From: Deltaproteobacteria bacterium CG_4_9_14_3_um_filter_63_12
GTDB taxonomy: Bacteria; Myxococcota_A; Bradymonadia; UBA4248; UM-FILTER-63-12
Direction: 5' to 3'
NCBI GenBank assembly: GCA_002789955.1
Contig: PFUG01000658.1
Span: 1,403 to 36,211, forward strand
DNA: 34,809 bases
Both the position numbers and the translations under genes were made by a program. The notes below the pieces were generated by a model. That model saw only the letters and a program-made list of their open reading frames with translations. It was not told the origin of the DNA and ran no database searches. Below are positions 1 through 9,100 of this stretch, one piece after another. Each line of letters opens with the position of its first letter. Positions within the stretch are counted from its first letter, which is position 1.

Positions 1-109
1 GCAGGGTGTGGCCCTCGAAGCGAAACTCGTAGCCGGCCGTGCCCAGCCAGCGGATCTCGAGACCGGTCGGGCGTTTGGGGGGCCGGATTTGGAAGTCTTT
101 GGGGTGCAT
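1..109 (-). CDS. MBL-fold metal-dependent hydrolase (UlaG-like), N-terminal fragment running off the window
   Basis: Reverse complement from ATG at 109 reads MHPKDFQIRPPKRPTGLEIRWLGTAGYEFRFEGHTL, typical of the first strand pair of MBL-fold hydrolases (IxWLGxAGxxFxxxGxxL). Confidence 0.65.
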   Translation of the reverse strand, partial: MHPKDFQIRPPKRPTGLEIRWLGTAGYEFRFEGHTL

Positions 110-381
110 GGGCTCGGCTGCGGGTCTGGGGTCGCGGGACTTCGAGGTCTAAGGCGGCACGTGGGGACGTCAGACCCGTCGAACAGTGGAAACTGTTTGC
201 AGATAGACTGAGGTGGGAGGAAGATGACTGTCAAGCAACGAGCAATTCCCTGTGGGTTCGAGCCGTACCGCCTGCCTCCAAGTCTGGGTCGCGTGTTGCT
301 CGTGCCTCGAAAACGATCGCAAGAGTTGGTCACATGTCCCCAAGATCCTCCGACTTTGCTGTTTGCCACGACGACGCTACG

Positions 382-834
382 TGCGCCAGCCCGATGCACG
401 ACATCGGCAAAATAGGCATCCCCGACCATGTCCTGCTCAAGCCCGGCAGCCTTACACCGGACGAGTGGGCGATCATGAAGGAGCACGCCTCGATGGGCGC
501 GGAGATCCTCGGCAAGAGCAAGTCGCCCTATCTCAAGATGGGCGCCGAGATCGCGCTTCATCATCATGAGCGCTGGGACGGCGGGGGCTATCCGCAGGGC
601 AAACGGGGCGAGGAGATCCCTCTGGCGGCGCGCATCATGTCTATTTGTGATGTCTACGACGCCCTTCGAAGCAAGCGGCCCTACAAGCTCGCCTACGACC
701 ACTCGAAGACGATGGACATCATTAGGCGCGGCGATGGCCGCGTCGAGCCGGAGCATTTCGACCCGGCCGTGCTGGCGGGCTTCGAGCAGAACCACCAATC
801 GTTTTGCGATATCTATGAGGCGCACGAGGGGTAG
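382..834 (+). pseudogene. C-terminal fragment of an HD-GYP domain protein, 5' truncated
   Basis: ASPMHDIGKIGIPDHVLLKPGSLTPDEWAIMKEHASMGAEIL...IALHHHERWDGGGYPQGKRGEEIPLAARIMSICDVYDALRSKRPYK...FDPAVLAGF is an HD-GYP core. The upstream frame has no HD-GYP helices and no receiver domain, so the N-terminus is missing. Confidence 0.7.
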
Positions 835-914
835 TCGCGGCGGCCTGGTTTCTTGTTCGCGCTGAGGCGACGCTGAATCGGGCGGGCTGCGGGGCGCAAG
901 GCTTCGGCCTCACC

Positions 915-951
915 CCGGCCCTGCGGGCCGGTCCTCTCCCCGGCGGGAGAG
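915..951. repeat. Twin-hairpin intergenic repeat (REP-like)
   Basis: CCGGCCC-TGC-GGGCCGG (915-931) followed by CTCTCCC-CGGC-GGGAGAG (934-951). Confidence 0.6.
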
Positions 952-1645
952 GGAGTGGTCACGTTCTGGGTGGCGAGGCAAACCAAGCTTCGACGGCGTG
1001 ACCCTTTGGGCATGAGGGAGCCTCGATCGGATTTTCGCGCGCGACTCGGAACAAAGGCGGCTGTTCGGCCCCCCCTCGGTTGATGTCGGTCGCACCGACA
1101 CGCAAGACCTCGGGGCAGGGCTGCAGAGCGCGCTGGGCCTTACGGGGAGGAAGACTGGGCGCCGCTCGTCGACTTCGGCGGCGAAATCTCGACCGACGCA
1201 GACGTGGTGACAAGGTCTTGCTTGGCTTCGGCGCTCATCCCGCCGCCGTACTCGGTCGCAAACCTCACCTTGGCTCAAGCACGGCAGGAAACGTTCGCGT
1301 GGCGTGAGGATTCGAACGTGTGTCATACTCCAGGTGAACTCGAAGACGGGATGAACGCATGGATCTCTTCGATGAGTTTCTGGGTCTTGTGGGGCTTTCG
1401 GACGAGGGAGACGGCAGTGATTCGTAAACCGGTTGATATGTCGTCGGACGCAATAGACAAGAGGCTGCGCGAGCTGGCTCAGCTCTGCAAGCTCGGCATG
1501 TCGTTGAGAGGCGCCAAACGGGTGGGTACGGCCAAAGAGTTGCTGTGCAGCCCAGCGGTGGTCTCGGACGACAAGGACGCCAAACGTCCACAGTGACACC
1601 CTCGCAGCTTGTGCGTTTGTCCCCGCGGCCCGCAAAGGCAACCCC

Positions 1646-2845
1646 ATGATTTACCTCGACCACAACGCCACCACCCCCACCGCCGAGCCCGTCATCGAGG
1701 CCTGTGCGGCGGCCATGCGCATGCTCTCGGGCAACCCGTCGAGCGTGCACCTCGAGGGCCAGCGCGCGCGCCACGCCATCGAGCTGGCCCGCAAGCAGGT
1801 CGCCGACTTGGTGGGCTCCAATGCGCGACAGTGGGTCTTCTGCTCTGGCGCCACGGAAGCCAACCGCCTGGCTCTGGGCTCTTGGTCCCAGGCCCTCGAA
1901 AAACCCCACTTCATCAGCAGTCCCGCCGAGCACGCCTCGGTCGCCAATTGGCTGCTCGAGCTCGGCGAGTTCGACGCCAGCCGTGTGCATTGGCTGCCGG
2001 TGGACGCGCAGGGCCGCATCGCGGCCGAGTCCGTGGCGCAGTCGCTGGAGGCCTGCAAGGCCAAAAGTCATCCGACAGTGCTCGTGACGATGTTGGTGCA
2101 GTCGGAGCTGGGGAACCGCTACCCGGTGGCCGAATTCTCGCGGCTGGCGCGCCGCCATCGGGCCTACGTGCACTGCGACCTGACCCAGGCCGTGGGCCGC
2201 GTCGAGGTTGAGGTCGACGCCTTGGGCGCCGACACCGCCAGCTTTTCCGGACATAAATTTGGCGGGCCCAAGGGCGTGGGCGCCCTCTTCGTCCGCAAGG
2301 GCAGCCCCATCGACGCCAAGTTCGCCCTCAAGAGCCAGGAGCGCGGCTTGCGCCTGGGGACCGAAAACGTCCCGGGCATCGTCGGCCTGGGGCGCGCCTG
2401 TGTCCTGGCTCGCGGCGAGCGCTTGGCGGATTGGCGGCGCGTCGCCGGCCTGCGAGACCGCCTGCTGGCCGGGCTCCTCGCAGGCGTCCCTGGCGCAGAG
2501 CTGGTGGGGGACCCGCATTCCAATATCGGCAACACCTGCAGCGTCAGGTTCCCAGGCACCGAGGCGCAAGACCTGTTGATGGCCTTGGACCTGGCCGGCA
2601 TCGCCGTCGGCGCAGGCAGCGCCTGCGCCTCGGGCAGCTTGGGCGTAAGCCCAATTCTGGCGGCCATGGGCTTGAGTCCGGCGGAGGCGCGCTCGGTGGT
2701 CCGCTTCTCGACGGGCTGGGGCAACGACGAGGCCCAGATCGATCAGGCCCTGCGGGCGATCTCCGACGAAGTGGGGTACGTAAGACAGATTTCCAGGGGC
2801 GCAGCGCCCTCTGGACGCACCTCAAGAGTGAGGGAGGAGCTGTGA
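1646..2845 (+). CDS. Cysteine desulfurase (NifS/IscS family), probably dedicated to MnmA
   Basis: MIYLDHNATTPTAEPV start, PLP-Lys motif SFSGHKFGGPKGVGALF, catalytic Cys loop GSACASGS. Overlaps mnmA by GTGA. Confidence 0.95.
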   Translation: MIYLDHNATTPTAEPVIEACAAAMRMLSGNPSSVHLEGQRARHAIELARKQVADLVGSNARQWVFCSGATEANRLALGSWSQALEKPHFISSPAEHASVANWLLELGEFDASRVHWLPVDAQGRIAAESVAQSLEACKAKSHPTVLVTMLVQSELGNRYPVAEFSRLARRHRAYVHCDLTQAVGRVEVEVDALGADTASFSGHKFGGPKGVGALFVRKGSPIDAKFALKSQERGLRLGTENVPGIVGLGRACVLARGERLADWRRVAGLRDRLLAGLLAGVPGAELVGDPHSNIGNTCSVRFPGTEAQDLLMALDLAGIAVGAGSACASGSLGVSPILAAMGLSPAEARSVVRFSTGWGNDEAQIDQALRAISDEVGYVRQISRGAAPSGRTSRVREEL

Positions 2846-3936
2846 ACCCAGAGCCCGACAAAGGAGCCCGCGTCATCGTCGCCATGAGCGGCGGCGTGGA
2901 CTCGTCCGCGGTGGCCGCGCTCTTGGTGCAGCAGGGCTACGACGTCATCGGCGTGTCCATGCGCCTCTACTCGACGCGCTCGGTGGAGCGCTCGAAGAGT
3001 TGCTGTGCGCCCGACGATCTCTACGATGCGCGCGCCGTGTGCGCCACGCTGGGGATCCCGTTTTACGTCAGCGACGAGGAGTCGCTGTTTCGCGAGCAAG
3101 TCATCGAGCCGTTCATCGCCGAGTATCTGCGCGGCCGCACGCCGAATCCTTGCGTCGCCTGTAACGACCACCTGAAGTTCGACCTGCTGCTGCGCAAGTC
3201 TAGGGCGCTGCGGGCCGCCTTCTTGGCCACGGGCCACTACGCCCGCGTCGAAGAAATCGACCAGGAATGGGCGCTGCTCAAGGGCAAGGACTCGCGCAAA
3301 GATCAAAGTTACTTTTTGTTTGGTCTGGCGCGCGAGAATCTTCGATTTATTCGATTCCCGCTGGGCCTGATGACCAAGGACGAGGTCCGAGCGCTCGCCG
3401 ATTCGGCGGGACTGTCCACGGCGGAGAAAGCCGAGAGCCAGGAGATCTGCTTCGTGAACGGCGACTACGCCGACCTCATCGAGCAGAGCGTCGACGCCTC
3501 CCAGCTCAAGGGCGGCCGCTTCGTGCTCGAAGATGGGACCGACCTGGGCCCGCATCAGGGCATCCACCGCTACACCATCGGGCAGCGGCGCGGGCTGGGC
3601 ATTGCCACGGCCAACCCGCTCTACGTCAAGTCCATCGACCCCGATGGCGGCGACGTGGTGTTGGGCGATCGAGAGTCGCTGGCCTGCGCTGGGCTGACCG
3701 CCGGACGCAGCAATTGGCTGGTCGACGTCGAGCTCAATGTCCCCTTCGAGGCGCAGGTCAAGGTGCGCTACCGCAGCGAGCCCTTCGCCATGACGGTCAC
3801 GCCGTTGGAGCGCGACCGCTTCGAGGCGCGCTTCGTCGATTCTGGAAGCGCCGTGACACCAGGCCAAGCGGCGGTCATATATAGCGGCGACAGAGTGCTG
3901 GGCGGCGGTTGGATCGAGAAGCCGCTCAAAGGATGA
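2842..3936 (+). CDS. mnmA: tRNA-specific 2-thiouridylase MnmA
   Basis: P-loop AMSGGVDSSAVAALL, GRTPNPCVACN, SQEICFVNGDY, GQRRGLGI. The listed ORF begins earlier; the GTG at 2842 overlaps the upstream stop (GTGA). Confidence 0.95.
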   Translation: MNPEPDKGARVIVAMSGGVDSSAVAALLVQQGYDVIGVSMRLYSTRSVERSKSCCAPDDLYDARAVCATLGIPFYVSDEESLFREQVIEPFIAEYLRGRTPNPCVACNDHLKFDLLLRKSRALRAAFLATGHYARVEEIDQEWALLKGKDSRKDQSYFLFGLARENLRFIRFPLGLMTKDEVRALADSAGLSTAEKAESQEICFVNGDYADLIEQSVDASQLKGGRFVLEDGTDLGPHQGIHRYTIGQRRGLGIATANPLYVKSIDPDGGDVVLGDRESLACAGLTAGRSNWLVDVELNVPFEAQVKVRYRSEPFAMTVTPLERDRFEARFVDSGSAVTPGQAAVIYSGDRVLGGGWIEKPLKG

Positions 3937-3939
3937 AGG

Positions 3940-4641
3940 ATGAATTGGTCGAAGCTGGAAGGTGTCTTGGGCTATACGTTCAACAACCGTGACCTCTTGG
4001 TGCGGGCGTTGACGCACCGCTCGTACGTCAACGAGTCGAACGACACGGACAAGGACAACCAGCGCCTGGAGTTTCTCGGAGACGCCGTACTGGGCTTGGT
4101 GATCACCGAGCTGTTGTTCGCCCGTCACCCGGACTACACCGAGGGCGCGCTGTCCAAGTTGAAGTCGCAGCTGGTCTGTGAGCCGGCGCTGGCGACCATC
4201 GCGGCGCGCATCGAGCTCGGGAGCTACCTGCGGCTCGGCAAGGGCGAAGAGAGCAGCGGCGGGCGGGAGAAGGCCTCCGTTCTCGCTGACGCCTACGAGG
4301 CCCTGCTCGCCGCCGTCCATCTCGACGGAGGCTTCGAGTCCGCGCGCCGGTTGATCCGCAGCCAACACGCTGACCCCCTCCAGGGAATCACCTCGCCGTC
4401 CACCGGCTTGGACGCCAAGTCGAAGTTGCAAGAGCACCTGCAGCGCGACTCCGGAGTCCGTCCCACCTACCACATCCTCGAGGCCACTGGCCCGCACCAC
4501 GCGCGGCGCTTCTCCGTCTCGGTTTCCTTGGGTGAGGAGGTCTTGGGGGTGGGCGAGGGGAGCAGCAAGAAGGAAGCCCAGCAGGCGGCTGCTTTCGCGG
4601 CACTCCACGCGCTCAACGAGGCGGAGTCGACTGACGATTGA
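3940..4641 (+). CDS. rnc: Ribonuclease III
   Basis: LTHRSYVNE, NQRLEFLGDAVLGLVITELLF, LADAYEALLAAVHLDGG, C-terminal dsRBD with SKKEAQQAAAFAAL. Starts 3 nt after the mnmA stop. Confidence 0.95.
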   Translation: MNWSKLEGVLGYTFNNRDLLVRALTHRSYVNESNDTDKDNQRLEFLGDAVLGLVITELLFARHPDYTEGALSKLKSQLVCEPALATIAARIELGSYLRLGKGEESSGGREKASVLADAYEALLAAVHLDGGFESARRLIRSQHADPLQGITSPSTGLDAKSKLQEHLQRDSGVRPTYHILEATGPHHARRFSVSVSLGEEVLGVGEGSSKKEAQQAAAFAALHALNEAESTDD

Positions 4642-4746
4642 CACCCATTGGGTGCAGAACTATCTTCCGCCGCGCGCTCGAAGCCGGGTCGACGTCGGCA
4701 TTTTGCCGCGTTCTCCGACCTCTGTAGAGCGCCTCGAGGGACGACC

Positions 4747-5040
4747 ATGATCGCATTGGGTTCTGAAACACTTGCCGGAGTCGCGATGTTCGGACTCGGG
4801 ACCACTGAGCTCGTCATCATCGCCATCGTGGTCATCTTGCTCTTCGGCGCCAAGCGCATCCCTGACCTTGGCAGGTCTGTCGGGTTGGGCATCAGCAACT
4901 TCAAAAAGGGCCTCAAGAAAGCCGAAGAAGAAGACGACAACGAGGACGACGACGACGAGAAGCCCAAGTCTCTCGAAGGCAAGTCGGTGAGTGACGTCCC
5001 AGTGCTCGAGGCTAAGAAGAAGACCAAGACCAAGGTTTAG
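4747..5040 (+). CDS. tatA: Sec-independent translocase TatA/E-type protein
   Basis: MFGLGTTELVIIAIVVILLFGAKRIPDLGRSVGLGISNFKKGLKKAEEE. The start could also be ATG 4786. Confidence 0.9.
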   Translation: MIALGSETLAGVAMFGLGTTELVIIAIVVILLFGAKRIPDLGRSVGLGISNFKKGLKKAEEEDDNEDDDDEKPKSLEGKSVSDVPVLEAKKKTKTKV

Positions 5041-5044
5041 TCCC

Positions 5045-5306
5045 GCGTCTGACTGACGTCGACGGGGATCCTCAATCGTCCGGACGAGCTCCGACAACCG
5101 ACGGCCTGAGACCGAACCAGCGTCTGACTGACGTCGACGGCGATCCTCAATCGTCGGACTGAGTCTGGCCTCCGGCACCGTCTAGGCCTAAGGCCTGAGG
5201 CCGAACCGGCGTCTGCTGACGCCGGACTGGGGCCCTCAATCGGATTTCGCGCGCGACTCGGACTGAATCCGGCATCCGACAGCGGCTAGGCCTGAGGCCG
5301 AACCCG
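5045..5306. repeat. Degenerate tandem repeat array (about 75-90 nt units)
   Basis: GCGTCTGACTGACGTCGACGGNGATCCTCAATCGTC at 5045 and 5120, a diverged copy at 5209. Units close with GGCCTGAGRCCGAACC (5103, 5193, 5289). Confidence 0.75.
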
Positions 5307-5399
5307 CCATTCACGGTGTCCAATACTTGTTGAGCCCCCGCAAAAAAAGAGCGACACCTCTTCGCTCCTCGATGACATAGGACTCTGAGGGCATCCAGT

Positions 5400-5419
5400 G
5401 GGCGCAGCGCGCTGCGCCC
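5400..5419. repeat. Perfect 20-bp palindrome GGGCGCAGCGCGCTGCGCCC
   Basis: Self-complementary; a near-identical motif (GGGCGCAGC-GT-GCTGCGCCC) occurs at 28759-28778. Confidence 0.7.
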
Positions 5420-5461
5420 CTACGCCCCTTTCTGTCCGCCCCCATTTTCTCGGAGTGTTCG

Positions 5462-6112
5462 ATGAACCCTCTCGAAACGGACTCGACCGCTGCTCTCGGA
5501 CGCCTCTTGGCGCGCCTGAAAGACGGCGACGCCGAGGCCCTGACCCCCTTCTACGAGCGCTTCGTCGACGGGCTCTACGCCTTTGTTTTCTACCGTGTCG
5601 GCAAGAATCCGACGCTGGCCGAGGACGTCGTGCAGGAGACCTTCCTCTACGCCCTCGACCACCTCGAGCTCTACGACCCCAACAAGGGCTCCCCCGCCAC
5701 CTGGTTGAGCCTGAGCTCGAAGAACTTCATCCGCAAGCACCTCAAACTCCAACAGAGGAGCGAGCAGCTCATGGAGCTTTGGGAACGCATCGACGAGCGG
5801 CTCGTCGAGGCCCTAGCCGCGGTCGACAGCGCGCCACTCAGCGACGAGCTGATCGAGCGCACCGAGACGCGCGAGCTGGTGAACATGACCATCGCGCACC
5901 TGCCGGAGAGCTACCGGCGCGCGCTGAACGGCAAGTACGTCGAGGGCGAGTCGCTGGCCGAGCTGGCCGAGCAGCTCGAGCTCTCCGAGAGCGCGACCAA
6001 GTCGTTGCTGGCCCGCGCCCGCGGCGCCTTCCGCGCCACCTTCCAGACCCTCAGCCAGGCCCTCTTCGGCCCGCAGCTCGGGCGCTCCGGCGCCGAGGAG
6101 TCGTCACGATGA
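5462..6112 (+). CDS. ECF-type RNA polymerase sigma-70 family sigma factor
   Basis: Region 2: VGKNPTLAEDVVQETFLYALDHLELYDPNKGSPATWL. Region 4: HLPESYRRALNGKYVEGESLAELAEQLELSESATKSLLARARGAFR. Confidence 0.9.
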   Translation: MNPLETDSTAALGRLLARLKDGDAEALTPFYERFVDGLYAFVFYRVGKNPTLAEDVVQETFLYALDHLELYDPNKGSPATWLSLSSKNFIRKHLKLQQRSEQLMELWERIDERLVEALAAVDSAPLSDELIERTETRELVNMTIAHLPESYRRALNGKYVEGESLAELAEQLELSESATKSLLARARGAFRATFQTLSQALFGPQLGRSGAEESSR

Positions 6113-9100
6113 AGAAGGACAAAACCCCCGTCAACACTGGGCTCGACGACTCGCCTGAGGCTGAAAACTCCGTCTTGGAAAAGAACCTCGAGGCGCTGCT
6201 CAACCGTGCCCACGATCCGCCCGTCCTCAACGACGAGGCCAAGCAGCGCATCCACGCCCGACTGCAGGACCATCTGAGCCAGGTGTCGACTGACCACGCG
6301 CAAGAACCAGGCACCAGCGACCAGGTTCTTGAACAAGAGGGAACCGAGATGGCCTCCAAGCGGCGAGCGCTCTCTGGCGCTCGTCCCAGCCGCGCCAAGC
6401 GCGCGCCGGGCTCCGGCCACTACGGGCTGCTCGCCCTGGCGGCCGCAGCGGCCCTGCTGCTGCTCTTCTATGTCGTGCGCAAGCCCGGCCCCGAGCGCAA
6501 ACCGGACGAGACGATGCAGGCCGAGACCCAGGCGCCCGCCGAGCAGCCCGGGACAGAAACCGTCGCCGAGCGGATCGATGACGACCCCGTCCTCGCCCTG
6601 GAGACCGTGACCCTGGACGACGGCACCGTGCTGATCATCGACAAAGACAGCGTGCTGACCCAACTCGGGCCGCGCGCCATCAAGGTCCTTCGCGGACGCG
6701 TCCTACTCGACGTCGCCAAAGGCGACCAGCCCTTCGTGGTGGAGTCGCCCCACGGCGACGTGACCGTGCTGGGAACCCGCTTCTTGCTGACCGTCGACGA
6801 GCTCGAGACCGTCGCGTCCGTGCTGCGTGGGCGCGTCAACTTGTCGAACAGTTTTGGCAACGCGACGCTCGCCCGCGGCCAACAGGGCAGCCTCACCGAC
6901 AACGGCCGCCCCACGCGCCGGGCCGCGCCGCGCCTGAGCCACCTGACCAGCTGGGCGCGCTCTGAGAACAGGACCGGCAAAGGCCCCGAGGTCGTGCGCA
7001 AGGGCAACCTGCTCGCCCGCAACCCGCGCTGGCAGGAGCAAGAGTTCCCGCTGCAGATGCGCGACTTGGTGGTCGACGTGCACCTCGAAGACCAGGTGGC
7101 GCGGGTCACCTTCGACCAGACCTTTTTCAACCACACCTACCAGCAACTCGAAGGCGTCTACTCCTTCCCCTTGCCCGCCGACGCGGCCATCTCCCGGCTC
7201 GCCATGTACGTCGATGGGCAACTCATGGAGGGCGGCATCGTCGAGCGCCAGCGCGGGCGCGACGTCTACGAGAGCATCGTCTACCAGCGGCGCGACCCGG
7301 CGCTGCTCGAGTGGATGAACGGCAACGTCTTCAAGGTGCGCATCTTCCCGTTGCCGCCCCGCACGGAGAAGCGGCTCCTGCTCTCCTACACGCAGAATCT
7401 GGACCGGCTCTACGATCACTACCAGCTGCAGGTTCCCATCAGTGAAGTCGACCAGCCCGTGGCCCGCGCCCGCTTCGACGTGCGCTTGGTTGGCGGCGCC
7501 GACTTCGAGGTGAAGTCCAGCAGCCACGACCTCGAGACCCGAATCGAAGGCGACGATCTGCGCGTCAGCGCTGTGCTCAACGACAGCCACCTCGGCACCG
7601 ACTTGCTCCTCGACATCTGGGAGGGCGGCGAGGCCGAAGCGGCGCAGCTGGCGCAAAGCCCAGCCGCGGACGGCGAGACCTTCGTGCTGACGCGAGTGCG
7701 CCCCGAAGTCGTGGGCGAAGTCGACGCGCGCCCCCGCCGCTGGGTCATCCTGGACGACACCAGCGCCTCCCGCGACCCGCAGCTGCTCGCCGCGCAGGCC
7801 TTCGTCATCGACCGCTTCGTCGACCACGTCGACGAGGACGACGAGGTCAGCGTCGTGACCTTCGACACGCTGCTCAACGCCTGGCATACGCAACCCGTGA
7901 AGGCCAGGGATTTGGACCGCGAGGACTTGTCCAAGTTCCTCGATATGGCGCACCAGAACGCAACGGGGAGCACCGATCTGGCGAGCGCGCTGACGATGGC
8001 GGCCGAGCTCCTGGGTTCGGGGACGGCCGAGGACGTCGAGAAGATGGTGTTCTATGTGGGCGACGGCATGGCGACGGGCAAGGTGCGCGCAGCCGCGGAC
8101 CTAATCGCCCTGCTGCAGGGTCGGGCGAGCGTCGTCGCGGTTGGCCTGGGCGACAGCGTCGACGGGCGCCTGCTGCAGCAGCTGGCCGGGGCGACCGGCG
8201 GGCTCTACTCGGCGATGAACCCCGAGGAGGACCTGGATTGGCGCACGTTTGACCTAGTGGCGTCATTGAACACAGCGAGGGTCTTGGAGCTCGAGACCAG
8301 CCTGCTCGACGCCGAGGGAGTGCCCGTGGAGAGTGACGGGCTCTACGTCTCCGCAGAGTCTCTGGCGGCCGGCGAGGAGCTCACTGTGGTGGCAAAGGTG
8401 AGCCGCCTGCCCGTGGCGGTGCGGCTCAACGGCTCGATGAATGGGACGCCTTGGCAGCAGACGCTGCCGTTGGCGGGCAGTGCGGCGTCGGAGGCCGGGT
8501 ATTTGCCCAGGCTCTGGGCACAGCGACGGGTCGAGGCGCTGCTGCGCGAGAGCGGCGATCGCTCGGAGGAGATCACGGCGCTGGGCATGGCGAACTTCCT
8601 GCTCACACCCTACACGTCGCTGTTGGTGCTCGAGAACGAGAAGATGTACCGCGAGTTCAAGCTCAAACGCGGCACTGAGCAGACCTGGGCGCGCTACCCG
8701 GCGCCCGAGAAGATCGAGGCGGTGTACGAGGCCCAGACGCGCCCCATCTGGCAGATCGACGGCGAGGTCATCGTGCGGCGCCCCCTGCCGCTGGTTCAGA
8801 GCTACTCTCCCTATGACTACAGGGTGACCCTCGATGGGCTTGGCGCTCACGGCGTCGGCATTGGTGGAGGCGGCTTCGCCATCCCGGACGTGACCAACAT
8901 GGACAGCGCCGGGATCCTGAGCATCACGACGGCGCCGACCAGCGCCAGTGTGCTGCAGCCGACCGAGCACAGCGCTGGGCCAATGGCACGGCCGATGTCG
9001 ACGGTCCCGTTCGACGACAGCTTCGACGCGAACGATTGGAAGGTGGAGCGCAAGCAATCTGACCGGGCCAAACGCAGCAGGGGAGAAGGGCGAGGGTATT

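Noticed and set aside
1297-1330. tRNA-like string TGGCGTGAGGATTCGAACGTGTG (minus-strand TTCGAATC)
   Set aside because: The TTCGAAT loop is present but the flanking T-stem bases do not pair and there is no cloverleaf.
1265-2569. 434-aa minus-strand ORF over the cysteine desulfurase
   Set aside because: Antisense shadow of a clearly coding strand; no family features.
2743-4644. 633-aa minus-strand ORF antisense to mnmA and rnc
   Set aside because: Shadow ORF in GC-rich DNA. The plus strand encodes unmistakable MnmA and RNase III; the antisense translation has no recognisable motifs.
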